Assembly: GCA_021613335.1 (NCBI GenBank)
Contig: JAJTWR010000101.1
Span: 140,001-204,000 of the forward strand
Source: Whitmania pigra
Lineage: Eukaryota; Annelida; Clitellata; Hirudinida; Haemopidae
Length of the DNA stretch: 64,000 nt
Direction of reading: 5' to 3'
The notes beneath the pieces were generated by a model. It saw nothing but the letters and a program-made list of their open reading frames with translations. It did not search any database and was not told the origin of the DNA. This document shows, in pieces, positions 25,895 to 37,719 of this stretch (positions are counted from its first letter, which is position 1; each line of letters opens with the position of its first letter). Position numbers and translations under genes: made by a program.

Positions 25895-26120
25895 TAAAAA
25901 ATTTTTTTTTAAAAGTGTTATTAAATTTATCATTAAGAAATCTAATAGCTCGCTTATGATGTACAGTCATTCGATAAGCATTGTTAAATTCCAACTCCAA
26001 ATCAAACTCTTTCTTACAAACAAGGCGACAGGAACTAAAGAGATTCATCAAATGAAACAACTGGAGAAAAATTTCGCAGAAGCACCCTCGATTTGCAGGT
26101 AGTTTTGAATAAGTTAGCAC
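25895..26120 (-). repeat. Dispersed spacer repeat R
   Basis: A copy of the repeat at 22.85 kb with an open frame of about 76 codons (LVCKKEFDLELEFNNAYR). Tail repeats CAAATCATCTTAGCTATGCA with ACGGACTATAA follow at about 26190-26245. Confidence 0.6.
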
Positions 26121-26482
26121 CAGTAACTAAAGTCTAAAGGGCTATAATCAAATAAATAATAATAATGAAGCTAAAGTCGCAACTAGTCCAAATCATCTTA
26201 GCTATGCAACGGACTATAATTAAATAAATAAATAAATAAAAGGAAATGAATGAATAAAGTCGCGATAAGTAAATATGATAAAAAGCTAAAATTCAAAATA
26301 TCATGGATATTATATATTTAAACAAAATAAAAATTTAAAAAAAAGTTTAGATAAATATATATATATATACATATATAAAATAATTTAATATCAAACATAT
26401 TGTTAAAAATTTAAACAAACTAAAAATAAAAATAAAATTTTAACTATGCATGACCTACAACGTACCTAAGCCGAGATATAAT

Positions 26483-26750
26483 ACATTCGGAATGTGACCA
26501 TAGAAACCATTGAAGCTGGATAATCGATGTTCAAAATTAAAGGATCTAAATTAAAGGAAACAAATCCATTGTTTGCTTCGTTCGTCTGCAAATTCACTCT
26601 TTCCTTTCTAATCACCTTCCGTACACCCCTTTTAAGTTATTCGTTATAAAAGTCTGAAACTTCTGAGGAGTTATTTTGAAATGAATAAACAAATGAATAA
26701 ATAAATAAATAAATAAATTTCATGACATAAAAACACTTTTATATTTAAAA
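26483..26750 (+). promoter_or_regulatory. Promoter of lectin copy 2
   Basis: The palindrome ACATTCGGAATGT is at 26483-26495 and TATAAA at 26645-26650. The 5'UTR contains an AAAT repeat not seen in the other copies. Confidence 0.55.
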
Positions 26751-28143
26751 ATGGTTTTCAGATTATTAACAGCTTTACTCATTTACAACTTCGTGAATAC
26801 TTCAGAATCCAATTCTAGAAGCACATTTCAAATGACACTCGATTGTTACGGCAAATCAGGATGTGCTTTGGACCTTCCATCTTCAGTTGAAACAGGAGTA
26901 AAAACCAAAAGCTGGTGTGCAATGATTTGCAAGATTCAGATGAACTGCACGAGCTTCAACTACTTGGAAAATAATAAAACATGTCAGTTGTTTCGCTTCC
27001 TTCCCTTCAAGATCACATCCTATCCTAAATGTTACAACTACTATGTGAGTTTTAGTTTGATTTGCAGATTTTGACAAAGTGGTACTTTTGAAAAGTTCTA
27101 TCGAAATAAATAAATGAAATAAACTGAAAAAAGTTACATTGTTATATTGATGTCTTTTTTGTAGATGCCTTCAAGGATCGTTTTGCCAAGTAAACTTAGT
27201 TTTGCAGTAAATTGTTTACTTATTAAGAAAAAAAAGAGATTAATTAAATACGCATTTACTTTAATTAATATTATTAAAAAATTAAAGAAATTATAAATTT
27301 CGAATTTCGGCAAATGGAAATCTTGCCTCAAAAAGACAAACATGTCAGAGTTCAACAAATACAGTTCCTAATGGCAACCTCTCGTCATGGCTGGCAGTGG
27401 ATGATTTTCATGGAGCTTCTGTTTGGATGGCACACTGTGCTCAAACTAAGGATCCTGACGGAGGAGAGAACTGGTTCATGGTGGATTTGAGGCAAACTGT
27501 TGGCGTCAGTCGCGTGCGAGTTTTCACGTTTTCCTCAACCTGTAGGTTTTTAGATGTGATTCTTCATTTGATTAACTAAGATTATTTACATCAAATTGGT
27601 ACAACTGTTAATGTTAATGTTAAAACATTTATAGAAATTCAATTGCGTCATAAAGTTATTTTATGGGCTGTGAATGTAATTGTGTTTGAGGTATAAAGTA
27701 ATTTCTGCGATGAATTAGAACATTCACAGTTCGTGTCATCGAAATATAGACGCAAATTAATATAATGCCAAATTTTCGTTAAACATTTTAATTAAGAAAA
27801 TAACTTGCTAGTTATAATTTGTGTAGAAATGACAAAAATGTATATAAAGAATTTAGCATTTATTTTCAAAATACAAAATATCAAATTTTAAGCTACTGAA
27901 TTTGAGAGATACCTCAACCTGATCATTGGTCTCACCAATGATTCTTGGCTCGTAAAGAGACCAGTAAGAAACACCTATCCTTTGTGTGGAATCTACCCTA
28001 AAATACCGAGTTATAGTTCCTGGTTTGAAGTCAATTGTTCCACCAAAGGAGCACAACAAGTGAGATACGTCATTGTCCAACAAACTCCAGTCAACTTGTC
28101 CACTGGTGGACGCTTGAGTCTGTGTGAAGTTCAAGTCTTTTGA
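26751..28143 (+). pseudogene. PAN + F5/8C lectin copy 2, splice acceptor lost
   Basis: Exons by alignment to copy 1 are 26751-27044, 27165-27189, 27311-27545 and 27909-28143 (stop TGA instead of TAA). Exon lengths are the same as in copy 1 and all frames are open. The acceptor before exon 3 reads TTTCGG where five sister copies have CAG and copy 1 has TAG, so the canonical AG is gone. Splicing would have to skip the 235-nt exon, which leaves the phases of exons 2 and 4 unmatched, or use a cryptic site. The coding region is otherwise intact (CYGKSGCALDLPSS; DPDGGENWFMVDLRQTV; LSLCEVQVF). Either recent inactivation or a sequence error. Confidence 0.7.
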
Positions 28144-29515
28144 AGAATTTGAAATATGAAAATTGGAGTTGAAATGAATTTTTTGGAATTTCCATTTTAT
28201 GACTCGACTGTGAGACACAAAATCTCGGCAACTTTATTTCCTGAAATCTTTTAAAATAATTCTCAGTTTTGTTGTAAAGTGTAGTTGATGTGTTCTTACA
28301 ATTACCTTCATTCACCATATATTCTGTTGTTATAATCTTTATAATCATAATCATTATTGTCACCATCATTTTGCAGATTATTGATTCATCCATGTTTCTT
28401 CCTTCGTGCATGGATAAAATCTCATTTTGCATCAGTTCAGCAACAACTTTTATTCGGATGTTATGATTTTGTGATTTGGATTTCTTTGTTTTATCCTTTC
28501 GCAGTGGCTCTCAAAAATTAAGTAAACTTCAGTAATGCCAAATCATTTCCAATTTGTTTAATAAAGCAGTTAATCAAAAATAATAACAACTAATTAAACT
28601 ATTGCATTGACATTTAATTATTACAAATTTGTTTAAAACATTAGTGAAAAACCTATTCTAAGTTAAACAGCATTTTAAGTTTTTAAAACAAAATATGTTA
28701 TCATATACCTCTGATGAGACAATTATTGGCCCAAAATATTATTATTATTAATATTATTAGTCTAAATAAAAATAAAACAATCAGGTTTCTTACGAAGCAC
28801 TTGCTTTCAATTCAAGTTGCATGAGGTATATTTTGCTGTAATGAGAAGGACTATTTCCAAATTTTTAATTATTATAATTTTATTTAAATCAAAATTAAAA
28901 TAACTTATTATTTATTTTTTGATTCACTTGAAGTATTTTATCTTTTGCTCCTCAAGCGAATAATTTTAAAAATTATATAATACATTTTTTTAAAAAGAGT
29001 TATTAAATTTATCATTAAGAAATCTAATAGATCGCTTATGATGTACAGTCATTCAATAAGCAATGTTAAATTCCAACTCCAAATCAAACTCTTTCTTGAA
29101 AACAAGGCGACAGGAACTAAAGGGATTCATCATAACATAACATAACAATTATTTATAGTGATTAAGAAGACCTAGATCTGTGTAATAACCACTCTTTTTA
29201 GTCCTAATAACCGATCAAAAGAAGCAACTGGAGAAAAATTTCGCAGAAGCACCCTCGATTTGCAGGTAGTTCTGAATAAGTTAGCACCGGTAAAGAGGCT
29301 AAAATCTAAAGGGCTATAATCAAATAAATAGTAATAATGAGGCTAAGGTCGCACACTAGTCCAAATCATCTTAGCTATGCAACGGAGTATAATCAAATAA
29401 ATAAATAAATAAGAGGCTAAAGTCGCGATAAGTAAATATGATAAAAAGCTAAAATTTAAAATATCCTGGATATTATATATTTAAAAAAAATAAAAATTAA
29501 AATAAAATTGTAGAT

Positions 29516-29525
29516 AGATATATAT

Positions 29526-29566
<41 letters not shown>

Positions 29567-29572
29567 CAAAAT
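29516..29572. repeat. (TA)n dinucleotide tract
   Basis: TATATATA tract with ACATACA interruptions in the spacer before copy 3. A shorter tract sits at the equivalent place before copy 2. Confidence 0.85.
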
Positions 29573-29670
29573 AATTTAATATCAAACATGTTTAAAAATT
29601 TAAACAAACTAAAAATAAAAATAAAATTTTAACTATGCATGACCTGCAACGTACCTAAGCGAGATATAAT

Positions 29671-29902
29671 ACATTCGGAATGTGACCATAGAAACCATTG
29701 AAGCTGGATAATCGATATTCAAAATTAAAGGATCTAAATTAAAGGAAACGAATCCATTGTTTGCTTCGTTCATCTGCAAATTCACTGTTTCCTTTCTAAT
29801 CACCTTCCGTACACCCCTTTTAAGTTATTTGTTATAAAAGTCTGAAACTTCTGAGGAGTTAGTTTGAAATTTTAGGCGATAAAATCACTTTTATACTTAA
29901 AA
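29671..29902 (+). promoter_or_regulatory. Promoter of lectin copy 3
   Basis: Palindrome ACATTCGGAATGT at 29671-29683 and TATAAA at 29833-29838, 70 nt from the TATA start to the ATG. Confidence 0.6.
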
Positions 29903-31299
29903 ATGATTTTCAGATTATTAACAACTTTACTCATTTACAACCTCGTGAATAATTCAGAATCCAATTTCAGAAGCACATTTCAAATGACACTCGACTGTTA
30001 CGGCAAACCAGGATATGCTTTGGACCTTCCATCTTCAGTTGAAACAGGAGTAAAAACCAAAAGTTGGTGTGCAATGATTTGCAAGGATCATATGAACTGC
30101 ACGAGCTTCAACTTCTTGGAAAATAATAAAACATGTCAGTTGTTTCACTTCCTTCCCTTCAAGATCATGTCCTATCCTAAATGTTACAACTACTATGTGA
30201 GTTTTAGTCTGATTTGCAGATTTTGACAAATCATTACTTTTGAAAGGTTCTTTCGAAATAAATAAATGTTATAAACTGAAAAAAGTTACATTGTTACATT
30301 GATGTCTTTTTTGTAGATGCCTTCAAGGATCGTCTTGCCAAGTAAACTTAGTTTTACAGTAAATTATTTACTTAAGAAGAAAAAAAGATTAATAAAATGC
30401 GCATTTACTTTTTAAAATATTTTTAATAAATTAAATAAATTATTAATTTCGAATGTCAGCAACTGGAAATCTTGCCGTAAAAAGACAAACATGTCAGAGT
30501 TCAACAGCGGAAGTTCTTATGGGCAGCAGTTCGTCATGGCTGGCAGTGGATGATTTGCATGGAACTGTTCCGTGGATGGCACAATGTGCTGAAACTAAGG
30601 ATCTTAACGGAGGAGAGAACTGGTTCATGGTGGATTTGAGGCAAACTGTTGGCGTCAGTCGCGTCCGAGTTTTGACGTTTTCCTCAAATCGTAGGTTTTT
30701 AGATGTGGTTCTTCATTTGATTAACTAAGATTATTTGGATCAAATTGGTCTAACTGTTGATGTTAATGTTAAAACATTTATAGAAATTCAAATGCGTCAT
30801 AAAGTTATTTTATGGGCTGTGAATGTATTTATAAAGTAATTTCTATGATGAATTAAAACATTCACAGCTCCTGCTATCGAAATATAAACGCAAATTAATA
30901 TAATGCCAAATTTTCGGTAAACATTTTAATTGAAAAAATAACTTGCTAATTATCATTAGTGAAGAAATGACAAAAATGTATATATAAAGGATTTAGCATT
31001 TAAAAATACAACAATTCCCATGTCAAGGTTATGAATTTGTGAGATACCTCAACCTGACCATTGGTCTCACCAATGATTCTTGGCTCATAAAGAGACCAGT
31101 AAGAAACACCTATCCTTTGTGTGGAATCTACCCTAAAACACCGAGCAATAGTTCCTGGATTGAAGTCAATTGTTCTACCAAAGGAGCACAACCAGTGAGA
31201 TACGTCATTGTCCAACAAACTCCAGTCAGCCTGTCCATTGGTGGACCCATCAATTCCAATGGTGGACACATGAATCTGTGTGAACTTCAGGTCTTTTAA
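29903..31299 (+). CDS. Secreted PAN + F5/8C lectin, copy 3 (diverged)
   Basis: Exons are 29903-30196, 30317-30341, 30460-30694 and 31044-31299 (stop TAA), all with GT-AG borders and phases as in copy 1. The protein has about 269 residues. Exon 4 is 21 nt longer: after TPVSLSIGG it has an insert ending SNGGH before MNLCELQVF, which looks like a slipped repeat of GGTGGAC. Two cysteines conserved in most copies are replaced. The second PAN cysteine is Tyr (CYGKPGYALDL), and the cysteine at the exon 3 end is Arg (SSNR). The F5/8C part keeps GGENWFMVDLRQTV and KRPVRNTYPLCGIYP. It may be folding differently or drifting, but no stop or frameshift is seen. Confidence 0.75.
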
Positions 31300-32058
31300 A
31301 AGTTGAGAATTGAAGTTGAATCGTTTTTCTTGGAATTTCGAAACTGACATTTTTGTGAATCGGTTGTGAGATAAACAAAATCTCGGAAAATTTATTTCCT
31401 GTCATTTTTTAAAGTAATACTCAGTTTTGTTATAAGGTTTAGTTGATGTATTTCTTACTTATTAAATTCATTCACCATATATTCTGTTGTTACAATTTTT
31501 ATAATCATAATCATTATCGTCATCATCATTTTGCAGATTATTGATTCATCCATGTTTCCTCTTTCGTGCATGGATAAGATCTCATATTGCATCAGTTCAG
31601 CAACAACTTTTATTCGGATGTCATGATTTTGTGATTTTGATTTCTTTGTTTTTATAAAATAATATTTAGATTTAGTTTTTAATTTAAATAAAAAGTTTAA
31701 ATTTAAAAAAATGTCTTATCATTCTACAAATTTTTATATTTATTAGTCAATTAATTTATGGAATTTTCTCAAATATGCGTATTACATTATTATTTTTAAT
31801 GTCAGAACAATAGCATTTGATTGATTTTGTGTCATCTGGCAATTATTATAGCAGACGATGATAGCAAAAATGTTAATTTGTTCGATACAATTAATTGTGT
31901 TTTGGTGAAATTGTAAAAAAAAAGTAAATAGTTGTTGGCAGGTTGGCCGCAGACAAACTTTGTCAAATTAAATTTTAAAAAAACTTCATGTAAAACGCTT
32001 TCATCTCGTACACCAAATATTTAATCAAATAACAATCAAAACTAATGAACTTATGAAA

Positions 32059-32239
32059 TCAAATTAGTTGCAGTAATCCGGCTGTAAGATTGTATCTGTC
32101 TTTTGATGATGAAGAAGATGATGATGACGACGACTGAAAAACATTATTATCATCACACACTAGAGTCTAAATATTTACCTCAATGCAGGAAATATGAGCT
32201 TCTCCATCTACAAAACCTTCAAACAAGTGAAGATAAATT
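32059..32239 (-). CDS. Possible terminal exons of an unknown gene
   Basis: Two minus-strand exons, 32239-32179 and 32133-32059, join in phase (GAG|gtaaat ... tttttcag|TCG). They encode YLHLFEGFVDGEAHISCIE, then a run of ten serines, then KDRYNLTAGLLQLI and a TGA. Upstream exons were not found. The serine run is the TCA/TCG reading of a GAT/GAC microsatellite, so chance is possible. The rest of 31.3-33.1 kb holds nothing I recognise. Confidence 0.3.
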
Positions 32240-33129
32240 CTAAATAATGTCTTCAATTCAATATGAAGATAAGAGATATTATGAAAAAATACAGTAACAA
32301 AAACATAAACATAGAAGCTGAAATGTTTAGATTGATTAAATAGGTCAAAACAGTTTATTTAATAAACTTTATTCAAAAAAAAATGTAACCAGGCGGATCC
32401 TCCATACTTCAAGACAACGAAAACACAGCATAAAAGTAAACAACTAAGAGTATGTAAGAAAAAACAAACAATACCACATCACAACTGAAAACAATTAAAT
32501 TGGAAAAGCCACCTTTAATAGTTGCCAAGAGTTTTATCGAATGTATTTCAATTATGTGCCTATTTATCATTTATTCAGTTTTAAGGCAACTGCCGTTTTT
32601 GGAACATTATGAAATTGTTCTCAATCGCTAGACAACGAAATAGATTCTGTTCAGTAGAGTACTTAACTTAGCACTTATTATTTTGTAAATGGTAAAATTA
32701 AGTAAGGAGATTAAACTTATTTAAATTTACTTAATTGAAAAATTTTTTAAATATTTTATTTCTTTGACAAACCATTCATTTTTGATGTAAATGACAATTA
32801 TTAAATCTTTTGTAGGATAACAAGTAAATTAATTTATATAATTGGTCTGTTTTATTTTTAACAGTCGCAATGCTTTAAACATAAAAAAATACTCTTCGAA
32901 ATACCTTCTATTTTTAACTTTAAATGTTTTAGTTGGAGTAGCATTAAATACTTGCTTTATTTCCATTTTGCTTTTAAGGTTGTGTTAATTTAATTACATT
33001 TTGATTTTTATTTATATTTTGTTTTTTATGATTTTTGCTATAAAAAATTTATTGTAATTTAAATAAAGTTTAAAAAAATTAGATTTGTTCGTATTCGATT
33101 TTAGTTTCAACTTGTAAATAATATTGCAG

Positions 33130-33447
33130 ACGACAAACTTAAAAAAGGCGAACGTTTATGAGTTAATCTGCCGCCTTTGCAGCTCATCTCGACACGAAAG
33201 AAAAATAGTTTATAAATAGATGTCGCTGAATGCTCCCGCAAACATCGGAAATCCAAACCCATTTGTAATCGGCTGCATGTTGATGACATACAGAGATACC
33301 CCGATGGCTGAGAAATCGTACCCCAGCTGGAGAAGACTGGTTGTCGAGGTGGTTCCGAACCCTTCAGGATCTGGATCTGGAGAACCCACAGATGTGGAGA
33401 AAGAAGAAAGTCAAACTGAAAAACACGAGACTCAAATTTTGTGGAAT
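33130..33447 (+). CDS. Hypothetical small protein, preceded by an in-frame open stretch
   Basis: From the ATG at 33220 a 75-residue frame runs to TGA at 33445-33447. It starts MSLNAPANIGNPNPFVIG and has PMAEKSYPSWRRLVVEVVPN, then an acidic end (EPTDVEKEESQTEKHETQ). Codon composition is richer in G/C than its surroundings, which supports coding. The same frame is open upstream from an AG acceptor at 33129 (TTNLKKANVYELICRLCSS) and is separated from the ATG only by one TAG at 33217-33219. It could be a short gene, a terminal exon with one nonsense codon, or stop read-through. No family recognised. Confidence 0.4.
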
Positions 33448-33941
33448 TGACTCGTTATGAGTAATTTTTTTTTTAATTGGATGTCCATTCTTGTCCTCCT
33501 GTTGTCCTTTATTTTACTGTCCCTGGATGATCTCATGTCCTTCTTGGAGACATTAAAATTAGATGTGGAGTTTGACATTTGTTTGCACTGCTTGATTTCT
33601 TTTTCAATTTTAGATCTAATTCAATTTATAATTAAATTAAATATTGAAAGGCTGAGGAAAGAAAAATAATAACATTAGCAATAATAATATCAATAATAAT
33701 AACATTACCACTAACACATTCACCTGCATTAGTATTACGTTGTACAATTACCATTATAAAACAAAAAAAATATAAAAACAAATATACACCTCAACTAAAC
33801 ATCTCATGCACATTCATATTTAATATTTCCTTCCTTTCATCCTACAATCTCTGGAACTGTTCCAAGGATCGGAAACGGAATGCTTTTGATTATCAAGAGC
33901 TGGTTGATGGATGAATGGATGAGTGGGTGGTTGCTTAGCTG

Positions 33942-34185
33942 ATGACGACGACGACGATGATGATGAAGATGACGATGATGACGATAACGACGACGATGAC
34001 GATGACGATGATGACGACGACGACAGCGATGACGATGACGATGATGATGAAGATGACGATGACGACGACGATAACGACGACGATGACGAGGCTGAGGAAG
34101 ATGACGATAACGACGACGACGACAACGATGACGATGATAATGATGATGATGTTAATAATGATGATGTCGGCGGCGACGACGATGA
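33942..34185. repeat. GAC/GAT trinucleotide-rich tract
   Basis: About 240 bp of GAC, GAT, AAC and GAG triplets. It gives poly-Asp, poly-Thr/Met or poly-Ser in different frames; none is supported as coding. Confidence 0.9.
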
Positions 34186-34654
34186 TGATGTGCGATGGTC
34201 TAATACTACTTCGATGATGTAAAATTCCATTATTGGCCTCGTGAAATTGCTAGCATTCCAAGGTAATGATGAAACATTGATTTTACATTATCAATTTAAA
34301 AATAAAATTATTAATAGTAATGATTATAAATAATAATATTTATATTAGTATTAATAAAAATTAATAAAAGATCTTATAAATTCACCTTGCAAAATTTTCA
34401 TAAGATAAAAGACTTAATAAAAATGACGGCTATAAAAAAACAATATTATCAACATTTTAAATAATAGTAACAACTTTTAAAATTCTACAAGTTAAAAAAT
34501 GACAATTTTTAAATTTATCAAAACAAAAAATTATTTACATTCAAATTCTTAAAAAATTATTCAATTATTTACTATTTAGAACGTGTTATTTAGAGTATAT
34601 TATTATTTACCATTTAAAGTGCATTATTATAATAAATAAAAAACTTCTATTCAG

Positions 34655-34842
34655 AAAGTTCTAGGAATAACATAACATCCAGAAAGTTCTTTCGAACTAA
34701 GACAAATTCTCTCACCTGTCGTCAAGATCTCTCTTTTTCCAAATTTTCTCCAAGTGAATGTTAAGCTGCATCAGAAGCAGGGTATAAAATGGATGGACCA
34801 ACCAGTGGATGCCAGAGAAACAAGATAAAGTTGTCTGAGCAG
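34655..34842 (+). promoter_or_regulatory. Probable heat-shock promoter and 5'UTR exon of the sHSP gene
   Basis: Two clusters of alternating GAA/TTC blocks (CAGAAAGTTCTAGGAAT and CCAGAAAGTTCTTTCGAAC, about 34655-34708) look like heat-shock elements, though spacing in the first is 3 instead of 2 in one step. TATAAA follows at 34783-34788. A short non-coding exon would end at GAGCAG|GTTTGT near 34842. It would splice to the acceptor ATTACAG at 36751, just before the sHSP start codon. The link is inference from layout. Confidence 0.45.
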
Positions 34843-35753
34843 GTTTGTTATTCGATATGAGATAATTATGATTACAATTTATTTATTTATTTATATCAAT
34901 AAAAAGAGAGCTTTGAATGGGTTCTAAAAATAAATTGTAGTCATTTAAACTATAGATGTTTATAATAAAATTGCAGCTAGATATTATGCATTATTATATT
35001 TATATATACATATTTATTTATTTATGAAATACGTTTAATTATTTATTTATTTGATTGTTTTTAAATGCTCTATTATAAATGTTATAGATTTTGTTTAAAT
35101 ATTGACCTCTGAACTTCTTAGAATTGTTTCCTTTTGAAACGTGAAAATTATTGTGTCAAAATATTAATTATGGCAAGAATTTATGTCCGAATTAATTATG
35201 CAAATACAATGTTATATGTACATGGGGATCATAAATTACGTCATAATTTAAAAGCACCTTCTTTGAGAGGTTATAGCAGGTGTATGTTGTTTTGGTGTGG
35301 CTATATAGTTGTATGGAGTACATCTAGAGTCTATAATGGATTTGTGGTTAAACTATTTTTTGGATGACGATGAATAATGTGATATGAACATCAATTGTAT
35401 TTATTAATATTTTTAGTTGTATTATGTAAATATTTTATAGTGAATTAAAAATCTTAAATGTCAATGGATTTAGTCCATTGAAGTCTGCTATGCATTGTTT
35501 GGTTTAAAAATGACGTTTTGGTCAATGTTATACTTGACTTTATTATATTATGAATTGATGTTACTGTAATAATATCGTTAGTATCTAAAATGATTTACAG
35601 ATTATTAAATTGTTTCTGTAGGCTAATCTATTTTTTTACTGACTTTATACTCTAAGGTTCAAATAAGTTATATTTAGAAATATTTAGTAAAAATAGCTAA
35701 GTTGCTTTTATTAAATTATTTATTTATTCAATATATTTGTTTATTTGCTTATT

Positions 35754-36101
<348 letters not shown>

Positions 36102-36860
36102 ATCAGAAATATTGAAAGCCTAACAGCGCAGCAGCAATCACAGTTGCATTGCACGAAACTTTCTGTCTGCTGGCTGTATATGGTCTGGACCTACTTTAGT
36201 ACTCTATGCTGCCTACTTAACCGGGCCAATCCTCATGTTTATGTTATTCAAGTATTTTTATTTTTAGCCAAATATAGTATTAATTTGTGACTTTAATTCT
36301 ATTCTATAACTTTTTATAATATCATTTTTAAAAGCAAGCGAAAAATGCTTGTGGAAAAATTTTAGCTAGATTTTGAGCGTTTTTGAAGTCTTTTAAGCAA
36401 TTTCATTACATTATTTAGAATATTTTTTTTATAATTAGTGGTTCTTGTAGTCTGAGATGTGAATGAAATTTTTAACCTCGCCGAGCTAAGCCTTTGCCTA
36501 TTGGAAAAGATAAGCAACTTGTTGCATCTCTTGCTGTAAAACTGCTATGCTTTTTTAAATGTTATTGTTTCATTTATTATTGTTATTAATGATGTTGAAG
36601 TTATAATGTATGCTGCGTTGAAATTAACTAGCAAGCTGTGATGAATGAAATTCTTTTTATTTATTAAACTAATTATAGTTATATTTTAGTTAAACAACAA
36701 CCTTCATCTTTTTTTTTAATTATTCCATGTCAATCAATAATATTATTACAGGAAAAAAGGAAACAACACTGAAAGTACTAACCAATTTTTCTCTCAAATA
36801 TCAAACAGCTTCTGAAACACTTTCAAAACAAACCTGCGGAAAAAAACAACATCTCAAAAC

Positions 36861-37706
36861 ATGTCTGAAGTCCAACCAACATCCAACACAGAACAACAAG
36901 TGGCAACCGCCCAGCCGTCTGCTCTTGCGACTACCGCGGTATCGTCGGTCAAGACCGTCAAGCACACGAAAAAGGTCAGTTCTTCTAGCAAAAGTTCAGC
37001 CACCAAGAAGGTCACCAAGACCATCACGGGTAGCGATGGGGTATCTAATAGCACCACTGCAGAAACAGTACAGCAGGAGAAGAAAAGCGCTGCAGCTACA
37101 TCAACGACAGCGACGACATCGACTACCTTGGCGACAGGAGAGGTCAAGACCCAAAGCTCTTCTTCAAACACTGCTACGATGTCAGCCTCTAGAAGTATCA
37201 TCGTCAAGCAATGTGGAAAGACATATAGCGAACATCTTGCCACCATTTCAAGTGGAGTGAGCCAAGAACAACAAGCTCTCGGTATCGAGGGCATAAAGGC
37301 AGCCTTGGCCAATGCTGCTCCAAATCTCCAACTTCAAGAACTGGTCCTGGACAGTGACAACCAGCCAACTGTCTTCCTGAAACCAGAAGACATTACCACC
37401 CAGAAAGACGGTGGGAAGGCGGCTGTCTTAAGCTTCAATGTCTCGGAGTTTGAGTCTCAGTCCTTAGAAGTCAAGACCGATGGAAACAAAGTCCAAGTCC
37501 ACGCCAAGAAGAAGCACGTTAACCCTGAGGGCGAAGAGAGAAGCGAGGAGTTTTCCAGGGTTTACCAACTTCCTAGCCCCGACCCTATTGACCCTGCCAG
37601 CGTCACCACGTCCGTCTACCAAGACGGAGTCTTGACCATCGAGCTTCCAATCGGAAGCGAATTGGTCGTTGTCATGGAAGGTGAGGATCAGAAGAAAGAG
37701 CAGTGA
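36861..37706 (+). CDS. Small heat-shock protein (alpha-crystallin domain), 281 aa
   Basis: An uninterrupted 281-residue frame. Residues 1-110 are a low-complexity Ser/Thr/Lys/Ala-rich N-terminus. Residues about 185-275 hold the alpha-crystallin domain: AVLSFNVSEFESQSLEVKTD, VQVHAKKKHVNPEGEERSEE, FSRVYQLPSPDPIDPASVTT, and the typical DGVLTIELPIG. The protein is longer than most sHSPs (150-220 residues) because of the N-terminal extension. After the ELPIG strand there is only a short tail (MEGEDQKKEQ), with no I-x-I/V motif. The start at 36861 follows an AAAAC context, and the only upstream open stretch is in another frame. It acts as an ATP-independent cytosolic chaperone by family. Its probable heat-inducible promoter is about 2 kb upstream. 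Confidence 0.9.
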   Translation: MSEVQPTSNTEQQVATAQPSALATTAVSSVKTVKHTKKVSSSSKSSATKKVTKTITGSDGVSNSTTAETVQQEKKSAAATSTTATTSTTLATGEVKTQSSSSNTATMSASRSIIVKQCGKTYSEHLATISSGVSQEQQALGIEGIKAALANAAPNLQLQELVLDSDNQPTVFLKPEDITTQKDGGKAAVLSFNVSEFESQSLEVKTDGNKVQVHAKKKHVNPEGEERSEEFSRVYQLPSPDPIDPASVTTSVYQDGVLTIELPIGSELVVVMEGEDQKKEQ

Positions 37707-37719
37707 AGAAGACGACAAC

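Noticed and set aside
33820..34230. Poly-Asp, poly-Thr/Met and poly-Ser frames
   Set aside because: All come from one GAC/GAT tract; none has a non-repetitive part with protein-like content.
35134..35367. 77-codon frame in the presumed sHSP 5' intron
   Set aside because: AT-rich, no domain, no splice or promoter support.
36854..37312. 152-codon minus-strand frame opposite the sHSP N-terminus
   Set aside because: Antisense shadow of the low-complexity coding region.
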